Source: JAXGYX01 sp964487355 | Lineage (GTDB): Bacteria > Bacillota > Clostridia > Saccharofermentanales > Fastidiosipilaceae | DNA: 23,370 bases | Assembly (NCBI GenBank): GCA_964487355.1 | Contig: CAZAPS010000023.1 | Location: 1-23,370, forward strand | Direction: 5' to 3' | Shown here: positions 16,185 through 23,344 of the stretch, piece after piece | Position numbering within the stretch: position 1 is the first letter of the stretch | Layout of the letters: each line of letters opens with the position of its first letter | Program-made: the position numbers and the translations under genes | Notes under the pieces: model-generated | Database searches by the model: none | The model's input: the letters and a program-made list of their open reading frames with translations, nothing else | What the model was told of the DNA's origin: nothing

Positions 16185-16544
16185 TCAGCATAGTTGATCC
16201 AGTTGTTCCACTAAAATCACTATTTTGTCTCTGTGGCCCGCCGAAACCGCTTCTTTCAATCCCTTGAGCAAGTCAGTGAACAATGTATGGCGCTCGACCA
16301 GTCCCAGTTTGTCCTCATATTCGGCCAGACTCGCGCAGCCTCTTCTGACTGTGTCATGGATGTTTTGCCGACTGGTACCCAATGAAGCCGCGATTTCCGA
16401 CAGAGTCAGATCTTCTTCATAAAACAGGTGCAGGACATGAGCGGTTTTCTCTGTCAACAACGCACCATAGGAATCCAAAAGCAAGGGGATTTCCAAAGTC
16501 GCATATTCCAACATTTCAATATGGTCGTCAGTATTTCCAGTCAT
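16185..16544 (-). CDS. ylxM: YlxM-family SRP-associated HTH protein
   Basis: 119 residues with a sigma-factor-like helix-turn-helix, DLTLSEIAASLGTSRQNIHDTV (about 45-66). It matches the UPF0122/YlxM family. These proteins are nearly always encoded next to ffh, and in streptococci YlxM has been linked to the signal-recognition particle. There is no ribosome-binding site before the ATG. The promoter at 16551-16579 places the expected transcription start on the A of this ATG, so the mRNA is probably leaderless. It is the first gene of the ylxM-ffh-rpsP-khpA-rimM-trmD operon. Confidence 0.9.
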   Translation of the reverse strand: MTGNTDDHIEMLEYATLEIPLLLDSYGALLTEKTAHVLHLFYEEDLTLSEIAASLGTSRQNIHDTVRRGCASLAEYEDKLGLVERHTLFTDLLKGLKEAVSAGHRDKIVILVEQLDQLC

Positions 16545-16550
16545 TCTGAT

Positions 16551-16579
16551 ATTTTAAGTGGCGCGTCGATTCTTGTCAA
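16551..16579 (-). promoter_or_regulatory. Strong promoter of the ylxM-ffh operon, predicted leaderless
   Basis: On the minus strand, a perfect TTGACA -35 (16574-16579), a 17-base spacer and a TAAAAT -10 (16551-16556). Six bases then separate the -10 from the ylxM ATG (16544), so +1 falls on the start codon. The -35 lies inside one arm of an inverted repeat (16573-16596). Confidence 0.75.
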
Positions 16580-16596
16580 GCACTTAAACTTGACAA
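16573..16596. repeat. Inverted repeat overlapping the ylxM -35 box
   Basis: TTGTCAAG (16573-16580) and CTTGACAA (16589-16596) are perfect 8-bp inverted arms with an 8-base AT-rich spacer. One arm contains the -35 of the ylxM promoter, so it could be an operator. The other arm also reads TTGACA on the plus strand. Confidence 0.55.
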
Positions 16597-16680
16597 AGCG
16601 CAAAATGAGCAGGTTTTGAGCTGCCCCTTCTGCGTTCACAACCCAGCCAATCAAATTTCTCCGGATTTTTCGTCCATCTA

Positions 16681-17457
16681 TTATGATTTGCGTGAATGTT
16701 TCTTTTTTACCTGTCCGATTATGACAATCAAAGTAGCCAACAGCACAAAAACGGAGATCCACTGTGAAGTCGATAGACCAAATACAAATCCTCGATATGA
16801 ATCGCCACGGAAAAATTCGATCACAAAACGAAAAATCGAATAGGCAATCAAATAAATATATGCCAACTTGTCCCGAAGAACGCCACGGATGACGAGCAAC
16901 AGCAAAACACCGCCCACCAAAAAATTAAAACCGGCTTCAATCAGTTGAGTTGGCAGCAAAGAGACACCGTTGGGCGCGATAGGTGAGTTTTGGAACGTCA
17001 CACCCGGCGTATGTGGTACCCCATAGCAGCATCCGGCAAAGAAACAACCCACTCGTCCGATACCGTGGCCGATCGCCAACGGCGCGGCGATCGCATTGAA
17101 AGCGGCGCTTTTGTTGATTTTATAGCGTCTGAGATAGAACATCACCATGCCAAAACCACCTAGAAAGCCGCCCCAATAGACAAATCCGCTCAAAAAAACA
17201 ATCGCGATGAAATCCGGTTGTCCTCCTTGGATCAGCTCGCCGATCGCCGCGGGCAACAGCGCTAAAATCGATAGCAGCTTGGCGCCGACCACCCCTCCGA
17301 CAGCCGCGAAAAGCGCCAGATTCAACGCGTCCATTTTTGTGATATTAAATCGTGAACTAAGAGCAACATAAAGCAAAGTAGCCACAGTGAATCCAATCAG
17401 CATCAACAATCCGTACGTAGGAATTGTGAATCTGCCAAGTTCGATAAAAGGGAACAT
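16681..17457 (-). CDS. lgt: Prolipoprotein diacylglyceryl transferase Lgt
   Basis: 258 residues, polytopic inner-membrane enzyme that transfers diacylglycerol from phosphatidylglycerol to the lipobox cysteine of prolipoproteins. It opens with FPFIELGRFTIPTYGLLMLIG-type sequence, and YWGGFLGGF, AIGHGIGRVGCFFAGCCYG (signature around the catalytic region), LPTQLIEAGFNF and FFRGDSYRGF are all visible. The cysteine-rich GCFFAGCCYG variant of the signature is common in anaerobic Bacillota. No strong ribosome-binding site beyond GGTGG. It follows the terminator at 17551-17580 and is separated from ylxM by that gene's own promoter. Confidence 0.94.
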   Translation of the reverse strand: MFPFIELGRFTIPTYGLLMLIGFTVATLLYVALSSRFNITKMDALNLALFAAVGGVVGAKLLSILALLPAAIGELIQGGQPDFIAIVFLSGFVYWGGFLGGFGMVMFYLRRYKINKSAAFNAIAAPLAIGHGIGRVGCFFAGCCYGVPHTPGVTFQNSPIAPNGVSLLPTQLIEAGFNFLVGGVLLLLVIRGVLRDKLAYIYLIAYSIFRFVIEFFRGDSYRGFVFGLSTSQWISVFVLLATLIVIIGQVKKKHSRKS

Positions 17458-17550
17458 TTGTCACCACCGATTAAATGAACGGGTCAATTGAATCAGCCCG
17501 ATATCCATAGACGACGCAACGGCGTTCAGCGCACCGCCTCGTCCGATCTC

Positions 17551-17580
17551 ATAAAAAACGGGGAGGAACGATCCTCCCCG
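17551..17580 (-). terminator. Rho-independent terminator of the Pro/Gln-rich membrane protein gene
   Basis: Perfect 9-bp stem CGGGGAGGA (17559-17567) / TCCTCCCCG (17572-17580) with a four-base loop. Read on the minus strand it ends in a run of six T (17553-17558). There is no T-run on the plus side, so it acts in the minus direction, 47 bases after the stop at 17627. Confidence 0.88.
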
Positions 17581-17626
17581 TGTCTGCTTGTCCGAAATGA
17601 ATGAACCATTCAATTGTTATATCAAA

Positions 17627-18493
17627 TTAATAGAAGGTTCCATATGAGCTCAGCGCGCATGCCCAGCAGGCGTAGCAGCTGACTCCGATCAACAGCGCGA
17701 GGCCCGCGCCCACTATGCCGCAGATCAATCCGGCCAAAGCCAGATTCTTTCCTTGTTTAGGCGAAGTGTCGGAAAGCTCTTTGTTCGCCATGGCGCCCAA
17801 CACAATGCCGGCACCTCCCGCAAGGATCGCGACAATCAACAAAATAATGTTCACTGAAAAGATCCCAACCAGCGAAAGCAAAACGGAAAGAGCTCCGCTG
17901 ATCAAGCTGAAGATCGCCAAGGTGCTCATCGGGCGAGTGTCCTGCACACCGGCCGGACGCGCTCCTCCGGTCGGAGCGGTATATGGTTGTTGACCTTGTT
18001 GATTGTAACCAATCGGCTGTTGATAGCCGCTTTGTGAAGAATCGGGTTGTTGGTCAGGAGTGGCAGGTTGCTGGTAAAGCGGCGCCTGCTGCGGCGCGAA
18101 GCCCTGTGCCGGTTGCTGACCCGGTTGTTGGTAGGGCGGCGCCTGCTGTGGCGCGTAGCCCGGTGACGGTTGTTGTCCCGGTTGCTGATAGGGCGGCGCC
18201 TGCTGCGGCGCAAAGCCCGAATCCGCCGGTTGTTGCGAAGGATCCCGGGCCGGTTGTTGGAATCCGGCCGCCTGAGTGTGGTCTACCGGCGGAGGATCGC
18301 CGGCGCCAAAAGGAGGAGTCCCAAAAGGAGCAGCGTCAGAGGCGTCTTGCGCGAATGACCGGGGCGCCTGATTCGGATCAAATTGACCCTGATTCAGCGC
18401 ATCCGATCCCCCCTGATCAGGTTCGAACATCGATCCGCCTTGTTGTGGGACGCCCATTGGGGTTTGATTATTATTATCAGTATTATTATTCAT
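17627..18493 (-). CDS. Pro/Gln-rich membrane protein with C-terminal DUF4190-like helices
   Basis: 288 residues from the ATG at 18493, which has GAGGGAG five bases upstream; an upstream ATG at 18523 would add ten residues without such a site. Residues 1-185 are low-complexity, rich in Gln, Pro, Gly and Asn, and include three copies of a 19-residue unit (93-149, GFAPQQAPPYQQPGQQP-type). After TRPMSTLAIFSLISG come three hydrophobic helices (about 192-212, 215-237, 251-270), with GIVLGAMANKELSDTSPKQG in the loop. This matches the DUF4190-like helical domain found in many Gram-positive proteins. The tail has SCYACWACA, with three closely spaced cysteines. Function unknown; the disordered part would probably face the cytoplasm. 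It has its own terminator. Confidence 0.75.
   Translation of the reverse strand: MNNNTDNNNQTPMGVPQQGGSMFEPDQGGSDALNQGQFDPNQAPRSFAQDASDAAPFGTPPFGAGDPPPVDHTQAAGFQQPARDPSQQPADSGFAPQQAPPYQQPGQQPSPGYAPQQAPPYQQPGQQPAQGFAPQQAPLYQQPATPDQQPDSSQSGYQQPIGYNQQGQQPYTAPTGGARPAGVQDTRPMSTLAIFSLISGALSVLLSLVGIFSVNIILLIVAILAGGAGIVLGAMANKELSDTSPKQGKNLALAGLICGIVGAGLALLIGVSCYACWACALSSYGTFY
18047..18217. repeat. 57-bp tandem repeat, three copies, coding
   Basis: Three consecutive 57-bp units encode the Pro/Gln-rich 19-residue repeat. The shared GGCGCCTGCT block recurs at 18081, 18138 and 18195, exactly 57 bases apart. The third unit in protein order (low-coordinate end) has diverged most. Confidence 0.85.
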
Positions 18494-18603
18494 TTTCTCT
18501 CCCTCATAGTTGGCTCTAACCATTCTCTAAAACCTATCACATTTAGTTAATATTGTACAGTTAACAACACAAAAATAATTATTAAATTCAGCTGACAATC
18601 ATA

Positions 18604-20022
18604 TTAAAAACGGTAATCTCTTTTGCCCGCGCGAATCTCCGCCAGCCACTCTTCCGCCTTGTTCCTCACCGTTTGCGAAGAGATATTATCCAGCTCTTTT
18701 TGAATCAGTAGCGCCCCCGCTTTCTTTGTTTCGGGTGAGGCGTAGTCTTGCAAATACTCTTGCAACGTCAACAGCGCGTTGGGCTGACAGCAATTGCTGA
18801 TTTGCCCGCTCTTCAACAAGGTCATAAAGCGGTCGCCGGTGCGTCCTTCGCGGTAGCAGGCCGTGCAAAAACTCGGTATATAACCAAGTTCAATCAACCA
18901 CAAGACCACTTCGTCCAACGTGCGCCGATCCGAGACATCAAATTGCGCGGAACTCTCCTCCTCGCTCTCTTCTTCCTTATACCCGCCCACCGAGGTACGC
19001 GATCCTCCGCTGAGCTGTGAGATGCCCACCCGCAGCGCCTGCTCGCGAACAGACATTTTCTCTCGTGTGGAAATGATCATTCCGGTATAAGGAACCGCCA
19101 CCCGGATGCAAGCTATGATTTTTAGAAAGATATCATCCGAAATCGCGTTGCTGAACTCATCCAATGATATGTCGTCCGCCGGACAGATCCTTGGGACGGA
19201 AATGGTATGAGGGCCCACGCCCTTGGCCGCCTCCAGATGCTCGGCGTGCATCAACAGCCCGACAAAATCATAGCGATACAGATTGAGTCCAAACAGGACG
19301 CCCAGCCCGACGTCATCGACTCCACCGTCCATCGCGCGATCCATCGCCTCTGTATGATAGGCATAATCAGACTTGGGACCGGATGGATGAAGTTCTTCAT
19401 ATGCCGCTTTGTTATAGGTCTCTTGAAATAATATATAGGTACCGATTCCCGCCTCTTTTAACTGTGCGTAGTCTTCGACGGTGGTGGCAGCAATGTTCAT
19501 ATTCACCCGGCGAATGTCGCCATTTTTATGATGAATCGAATAAATCGTCTTGATGCTCTCGAGATAATACTCCATTGTGTTGCGCGTCGGATCTTCACCC
19601 GCTTCCAGAGCCAGTCGCTTGTGTCCCATATCCTGCAAAGCGATCACTTCGGAGCGGATCTCCTCTTGAGTCAGCTGTTTGCGTCGGATATGCTTGTTTT
19701 GAATATGGTACGGGCAATAGACACAGCCGTTGACACAATAGTTCGATAAATAAAGTGGCGCGAACATAACGATCCGGTTGCCGTAGAATCGCTTCTTGAT
19801 CTGATTCGCCAATTCCATAATCTCATTATTTAAATCGGGTTCCTCACAGGCTAAAAGAACCGCCGCCTCGCGGTGGGTCAAGCCATTCATTTCACGGGCT
19901 TTCTCTAAAATAGAAACAATCAACTCGCGGTTTCGAGCGTGCTTCTCGGCATAGGACAAGGTATCAAGGATCTCCTCATCGTTGATAAATTCGGTCGCGC
20001 GTGTTGACATCACATCGTACAT
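18604..20022 (-). CDS. hydG: [FeFe]-hydrogenase H-cluster maturase HydG
   Basis: 472 residues. A radical-SAM tyrosine lyase that cleaves tyrosine to p-cresol, CO and cyanide and builds the iron-ligand synthon of the H-cluster. The SAM cluster motif is CVNGCVYC (C96, C100, C103). The second, C-terminal cluster motif CX2CX22C is complete (C386, C389, C412, in FCTACYREGRTGDRFM and NCCQPNALLT). LALEAGEDP, the ThiH/HydG-like substrate region and SGGSRTSVGGY are also present. ATG 20022 is preceded by AAAGGAG. A promoter lies at 20074-20102. HydE, HydF and the hydrogenase are not in this window. It implies fermentative or H2-linked anaerobic metabolism. Confidence 0.95.
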   Translation of the reverse strand: MYDVMSTRATEFINDEEILDTLSYAEKHARNRELIVSILEKAREMNGLTHREAAVLLACEEPDLNNEIMELANQIKKRFYGNRIVMFAPLYLSNYCVNGCVYCPYHIQNKHIRRKQLTQEEIRSEVIALQDMGHKRLALEAGEDPTRNTMEYYLESIKTIYSIHHKNGDIRRVNMNIAATTVEDYAQLKEAGIGTYILFQETYNKAAYEELHPSGPKSDYAYHTEAMDRAMDGGVDDVGLGVLFGLNLYRYDFVGLLMHAEHLEAAKGVGPHTISVPRICPADDISLDEFSNAISDDIFLKIIACIRVAVPYTGMIISTREKMSVREQALRVGISQLSGGSRTSVGGYKEEESEEESSAQFDVSDRRTLDEVVLWLIELGYIPSFCTACYREGRTGDRFMTLLKSGQISNCCQPNALLTLQEYLQDYASPETKKAGALLIQKELDNISSQTVRNKAEEWLAEIRAGKRDYRF

Positions 20023-20073
20023 CTCGATACTCCTTTATAAAGGTTTCATACAACAGCCTAATCGCTACCAAGT

Positions 20074-20102
20074 ATTTTACTACTCTTAAGTGCCTTTGTG
20101 AA
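20074..20102 (-). promoter_or_regulatory. Sigma-70-type promoter of hydG
   Basis: On the minus strand, TTCACA -35 (20097-20102), a 17-base spacer and TAAAAT -10 (20074-20079). Both boxes match consensus at five of six positions. The predicted leader is about 45 bases. Confidence 0.6.
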
Positions 20103-20210
20103 ACACAGATGTTACGCCTCTATTCGTTTAACAAACAAGTTAAGGTTGTGCTCAATTCTCCATTACACCCTTTCTTCAGTGGTTGGGGTCGCTCAACAAG
20201 CCATCCGCTC

Positions 20211-20240
20211 TTGCATGTTCAGTCACTTGTTATGCATAAT
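20211..20240 (+). promoter_or_regulatory. Possible promoter of the three-helix membrane protein gene
   Basis: TTGCAT (20211-20216), 18-base spacer, CATAAT (20235-20240), about 70 bases before the gene. It is divergent from hydG, whose promoter is about 110 bases away. Confidence 0.4.
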
Positions 20241-20310
20241 TAAAACTGTGGGAGATGGCTACCCCTGTTTCAGACAACTCCTCGATCATCTTGGACACAT
20301 CGGAGGAATC

Positions 20311-21045
20311 ATGTTCAAAAAGCAAAGACGAACGCTGGCCGAAGAAGACGATTTAAGAAACGAGCGAGAGTATCTTAAACAAATGCGCGCGGCCGGTAAA
20401 ACAGACTCGAGCGAAGGTGCCCGTTTCCCCTTTCGAACGACGCGGCGTCCGGTCAACCTTGCCTTTATGTCATTGGCGTTTTTTGGTCTATTGTTTGTTG
20501 TGAACCGAGTGCTGGGCGTTACCGGCTCAACCGGACTGACCGCCTACCTCATTAAGCATATTTCTTCGCTAATCGTAGCCATCGCCGCCGGCGTGGCCGG
20601 TTTGTGGTTGACTCGTTCGATCATTCAAAAACGAAAAGAGGATCCAAATGATCGCTTCAGCTGGTTTAAAAGTGGACTGGCGCTGGTGCTTTCGCTTTAC
20701 TGTGTTATTCATATCTACCATGACGTGACCGCGGTCACCCGTTATTCAGCCGCCCGATCCGGTGAACCGGAAATAGTGGAGTTAACCGATGTCACGCTGA
20801 TCAACAGCGCATCACGCATTCAAATGCTGGGGCCGAGCAGAACTCACATTTGGGGCCTTAACAGTCAAAAGAATGCGATTGTTCTGGAAATCTACAACGC
20901 CGATCGGCGTTGGCTTCGACAATATCTCTCACTCGCGCCCTCTCGAACACTCACAGTCACTTATTGGCCACAAGTCAACATCCTGGCGGATTTCCAGTTG
21001 CCAACACAGCAGACAGCGGCACTCAATCGACACTCAATAAAATAG
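20311..21045 (+). CDS. Three-helix membrane protein of unknown function
   Basis: 244 residues from the ATG at 20311, which has GGAGGA four bases upstream. The frame is open back to 20098, but that extension lacks a ribosome-binding site and would start upstream of the likely promoter. The N-terminus is charged (FKKQRRTLAEEDDLRNEREY). Three hydrophobic helices follow at about 48-70, 80-101 and 117-138, then a ~100-residue mostly soluble C-terminal part (RSGEPEIVELTDVTLINSAS and onward) that reads like a small beta-rich domain. I do not recognise the family. It is followed after 48 bases by the M18 peptidase gene on the same strand, so they may share a transcript. Confidence 0.7.
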   Translation: MFKKQRRTLAEEDDLRNEREYLKQMRAAGKTDSSEGARFPFRTTRRPVNLAFMSLAFFGLLFVVNRVLGVTGSTGLTAYLIKHISSLIVAIAAGVAGLWLTRSIIQKRKEDPNDRFSWFKSGLALVLSLYCVIHIYHDVTAVTRYSAARSGEPEIVELTDVTLINSASRIQMLGPSRTHIWGLNSQKNAIVLEIYNADRRWLRQYLSLAPSRTLTVTYWPQVNILADFQLPTQQTAALNRHSIK

Positions 21046-21093
21046 TGCTGGTTATTTAAATAACATTTGGTTGTTTATAGAAAGAGAAGACAT

Positions 21094-22494
21094 ATGAATA
21101 ATGAACCAGGCGCGGAGGCGCTCAAGAAGTGGCTGGACCAAACACCGACCGCTTTCCATTCAATCCAAACGGCGCGAAAACAGCTGTCCGAAGCCGGTTG
21201 GACCGAATTTAAGAACATGCGGCAAACCGATCATTTGACACCCGGAACAGATGGTTTTCTTGTAAAAGATGACCTGGGCCTGATCGCGTTCTCGGCCGGA
21301 GCAAAATCACCTGATGACAGCCAAGTGGCAAAAGCCTCCCCTGATCCGTCCACGATTCAAGCGACCGGCCGGGGCGTCGATCATCCTTATTTGTTTCCGC
21401 GCATGATCGTCACCCACGCTGATTCTCCAGCGCTTGTGCTCAAGCCCAACGCGTTGCAAATCAATCAAGGCTACCTGCTGCTCGCGGTGGAAGTTTACGG
21501 CGGAGCCATCTTAAGCTCCTGGTTTGACCGGCCATTGTATCTAGCAGGTCAAGTGATATTCGAAGATTCGAACCGCAGGCTGAATCGTGCTTTGGTGGAG
21601 CTTAAGGATTGGCGCGTCGTGCTTCCAAATGTCGCGATTCATCTGAATCCCAAACAAAACGAGGGGCAATCCTTGGTTTCACAGACCATCCTGACACCGC
21701 TGCTCGGCGATGTTCCCAAGGACATGACCGAGCCCTTTGAACAGCATGCTTTGATCCGCCAAAAAATCGCTCAACATTTGCGCGTCGAACCCGACCGGGT
21801 TTTGAATTATACGTTGAATCTGCACCCATATTCTCCCGCTGTGTACGCCGGTTCGAACGATGAGTGGATTTTATCCGACCGTTTGGATAACCAAGGCATG
21901 GTCGAAGCGGCTGTCAGCGCGTTTTGTGCCGCGAACGCGGCCGAGCACAGCGGCCTGAACGTCCTTATCATCGCGAATCATGAAGAAGTCGGTTCCTTGT
22001 CTTCCAGTGGGGCAAGAAGCATGTGGTTTCGCGACACATTGACGTCGATCTACGAATTGCTGGGTTTTGGCGCGGTGGACATTCGCGACGCCTTCCAACA
22101 AGGATTCATCATCTCGGCGGATCAGGCTCACGCGCTGCACCCCAATTTTTCTGATTTGAGCGACGCGACGAATCAACCACGCATCAACTGCGGTCCGGTA
22201 ATCAAGAGCGCGGCCGCTCAATCCTATGCCACATCGGGTCACGCCGAGCTCGTGTTCCGTAATCTTTGCGCGACGGTTGGAGCACCTTGTCAAACATTTA
22301 CCAACAAGACAGGGGTGCGTGGCGGCTCGACTGTGGGGCCAATAATCAGCTCAATCTTCCCCTCTCTTTCGATCGATGTCGGCAATCCCATCTTGTCCAT
22401 GCATTCGTGTTGTGAAACCGGGGGCGTGCAGGACCAAATATGGATGAAAGCGATCTTCCGCGAATTTTTCACAGTTGACGAGCTGATGAGCTGA
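21094..22494 (+). CDS. M18 family aminopeptidase (aspartyl aminopeptidase type)
   Basis: 466 residues from the ATG at 21094 (AGAGAAGA just upstream; the frame continues to a TTG at 21067). The conserved M18 motifs are all present: VTHADSP (H108), SSWFDRPLYLAGQV (around 141-154), SDRLDNQGM (D265), ANHEEVGS (E297, E298), IISADQAHALHPN (D343), GPVIKSAAAQSYAT and SMHSCCETGG (H437). These are the zinc ligands and catalytic acids of the dodecameric metallopeptidases that remove N-terminal acidic or neutral residues from peptides in the cytoplasm. A hydrophilic insertion of about 25 residues (roughly 70-95) precedes the first motif and is unusual. The tRNA-Pro promoter begins 15 bases after the stop. 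Confidence 0.92.
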   Translation: MNNEPGAEALKKWLDQTPTAFHSIQTARKQLSEAGWTEFKNMRQTDHLTPGTDGFLVKDDLGLIAFSAGAKSPDDSQVAKASPDPSTIQATGRGVDHPYLFPRMIVTHADSPALVLKPNALQINQGYLLLAVEVYGGAILSSWFDRPLYLAGQVIFEDSNRRLNRALVELKDWRVVLPNVAIHLNPKQNEGQSLVSQTILTPLLGDVPKDMTEPFEQHALIRQKIAQHLRVEPDRVLNYTLNLHPYSPAVYAGSNDEWILSDRLDNQGMVEAAVSAFCAANAAEHSGLNVLIIANHEEVGSLSSSGARSMWFRDTLTSIYELLGFGAVDIRDAFQQGFIISADQAHALHPNFSDLSDATNQPRINCGPVIKSAAAQSYATSGHAELVFRNLCATVGAPCQTFTNKTGVRGGSTVGPIISSIFPSLSIDVGNPILSMHSCCETGGVQDQIWMKAIFREFFTVDELMS

Positions 22495-22509
22495 TGAAAC
22501 TCGCTTCAT

Positions 22510-22537
22510 TTGACAGTGATACGGAGTATGGTAAAAT
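22510..22537 (+). promoter_or_regulatory. Strong promoter of the tRNA-Pro gene
   Basis: Perfect TTGACA -35 (22510-22515), 16-base spacer, TAAAAT -10 (22532-22537). The predicted transcription start is only about six bases before the mature tRNA 5' end. Confidence 0.75.
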
Positions 22538-22549
22538 ATCATAGTTGAT

Positions 22550-22626
22550 CGGGGTGTAGCTCAGGTGGCTAGAGTGCTTGCTTGGGGTGCAAGAGGTCGC
22601 ACGTTCAAGTCGTGTCACTCCGACCA
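22550..22626 (+). tRNA. tRNA-Pro (anticodon GGG), CCA encoded
   Basis: Folds as a complete 77-base cloverleaf. The acceptor stem is CGGGGTG / CACTCCG with one G-U pair and the C1-G72 typical of bacterial tRNA-Pro. The D-arm is GCTC/GAGT. The anticodon stem CTTGC/GCAAG holds loop TTGGGGT with anticodon GGG (22583-22585). The T-arm is GCACG/CGTGT with loop TTCAAGT. The discriminator is A, followed by genomic CCA. It reads CCC and CCU codons. Confidence 0.96.
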
Positions 22627-22630
22627 TGCG

Positions 22631-22666
22631 AAACGCTGTAACTTTTGCGGTTACAGCGTTTTTTGA
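22631..22666 (+). terminator. Rho-independent terminator of tRNA-Pro
   Basis: Perfect 11-bp stem AACGCTGTAAC (22632-22642) / GTTACAGCGTT (22650-22660) with a seven-base loop, followed by a T-run to 22664. It starts five bases after the tRNA. The following TTGATC/GATCAA mini-hairpin (22663-22680) adds little. Confidence 0.92.
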
Positions 22667-22762
22667 TCTTTTTTGATCAAATGGTTAAAAAGGTGGCCGT
22701 CATACTTTGGCGCCGACTGACCGACATTTGGCTCCTCTCAAATGAAAGAGACTTCTTCGTGA

Positions 22763-23344
22763 TCAATCCGCTGAAGTGGGCACAACCGGGGCGGTTTCGA
22801 TTTTCTCCTCGACAACTGTGTAGTGAATGCTCGCCACAGCCTCATTTTCAATCAAGAACGAGAGATTCGAACCATCTCGTTCATAGGTGTACGAATGATC
22901 TTCGCCCTTTTCAAATTGATCTCCATAGGTCAATATGACGTCCGCAAAAGCATCACCAATTGAGATGCCTTCAGCTGTCGGAATTCCCGATCCTTGAATC
23001 AATGCGGACACAATCACCCGTGAATCATCGAGCCGCCCCGCGCGCACTTCCAGTCCCTCGTATAAATAGACATCTTCCTCGCCGTCCACAAACAATCCTT
23101 CTGTTTTGTAATACTCCAACGGCTTGCCCAATCCCTGGATAACTGTTGGCGCATAGGAGTTGACTCTGACAGTGGTATCGTTATAGCGAAAAACATACGG
23201 TTTCAAGATCACGACGTCTTGATCGACCACGTCGGTTGTCAAACTTGACTCTCCGTCCGGAGAGTCTTGACCACAACCACTCAATACGATCAAAGAAGTC
23301 ATCACCAAAGCCAATAGTTTGATTGATAGGCGTTTCAACTTCAT
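22763..23344 (-). CDS. Exported lipoprotein of unknown function
   Basis: 193 residues. It has a type II signal peptide, MKLKRLSIKL then a hydrophobic core, with lipobox LSGC (cysteine 24). After Lgt/Lsp processing it would be tethered to the outer face of the membrane. The mature part starts with a Ser/Asp/Glu-rich linker. It then shows two similar beta-alpha motifs, NSYAPTVIQGLGKPLEYYKT (63-82) and GISIGDAFADVILTYGDQ (125-142), each resembling the 'Gxs.sdV...yG' unit found in several Gram-positive lipoproteins. Specific function not recognised. AAGGAGG lies six bases before the ATG. No convincing terminator is visible after it before the tRNA terminator on the opposite strand. Confidence 0.8.
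   Translation of the reverse strand: MKLKRLSIKLLALVMTSLIVLSGCGQDSPDGESSLTTDVVDQDVVILKPYVFRYNDTTVRVNSYAPTVIQGLGKPLEYYKTEGLFVDGEEDVYLYEGLEVRAGRLDDSRVIVSALIQGSGIPTAEGISIGDAFADVILTYGDQFEKGEDHSYTYERDGSNLSFLIENEAVASIHYTVVEEKIETAPVVPTSAD

Noticed and set aside
17983..18519. Long plus-strand open frame antisense to the Pro/Gln-rich gene
   Set aside because: It mirrors the low-complexity repeat region, has biased Arg/Ala/Pro/Val composition and lacks a good start. The minus-strand gene has a ribosome-binding site, membrane helices and a terminator.
20098..20310. Upstream extension of the three-helix membrane protein
   Set aside because: No ribosome-binding site at the first ATG, it would begin upstream of the likely promoter, and the sequence is unlike a protein domain. 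The ATG at 20311 has GGAGGA.
22681..22762. Terminator of the lipoprotein gene
   Set aside because: Only short, imperfect inverted repeats and no T-run in the minus direction could be found.
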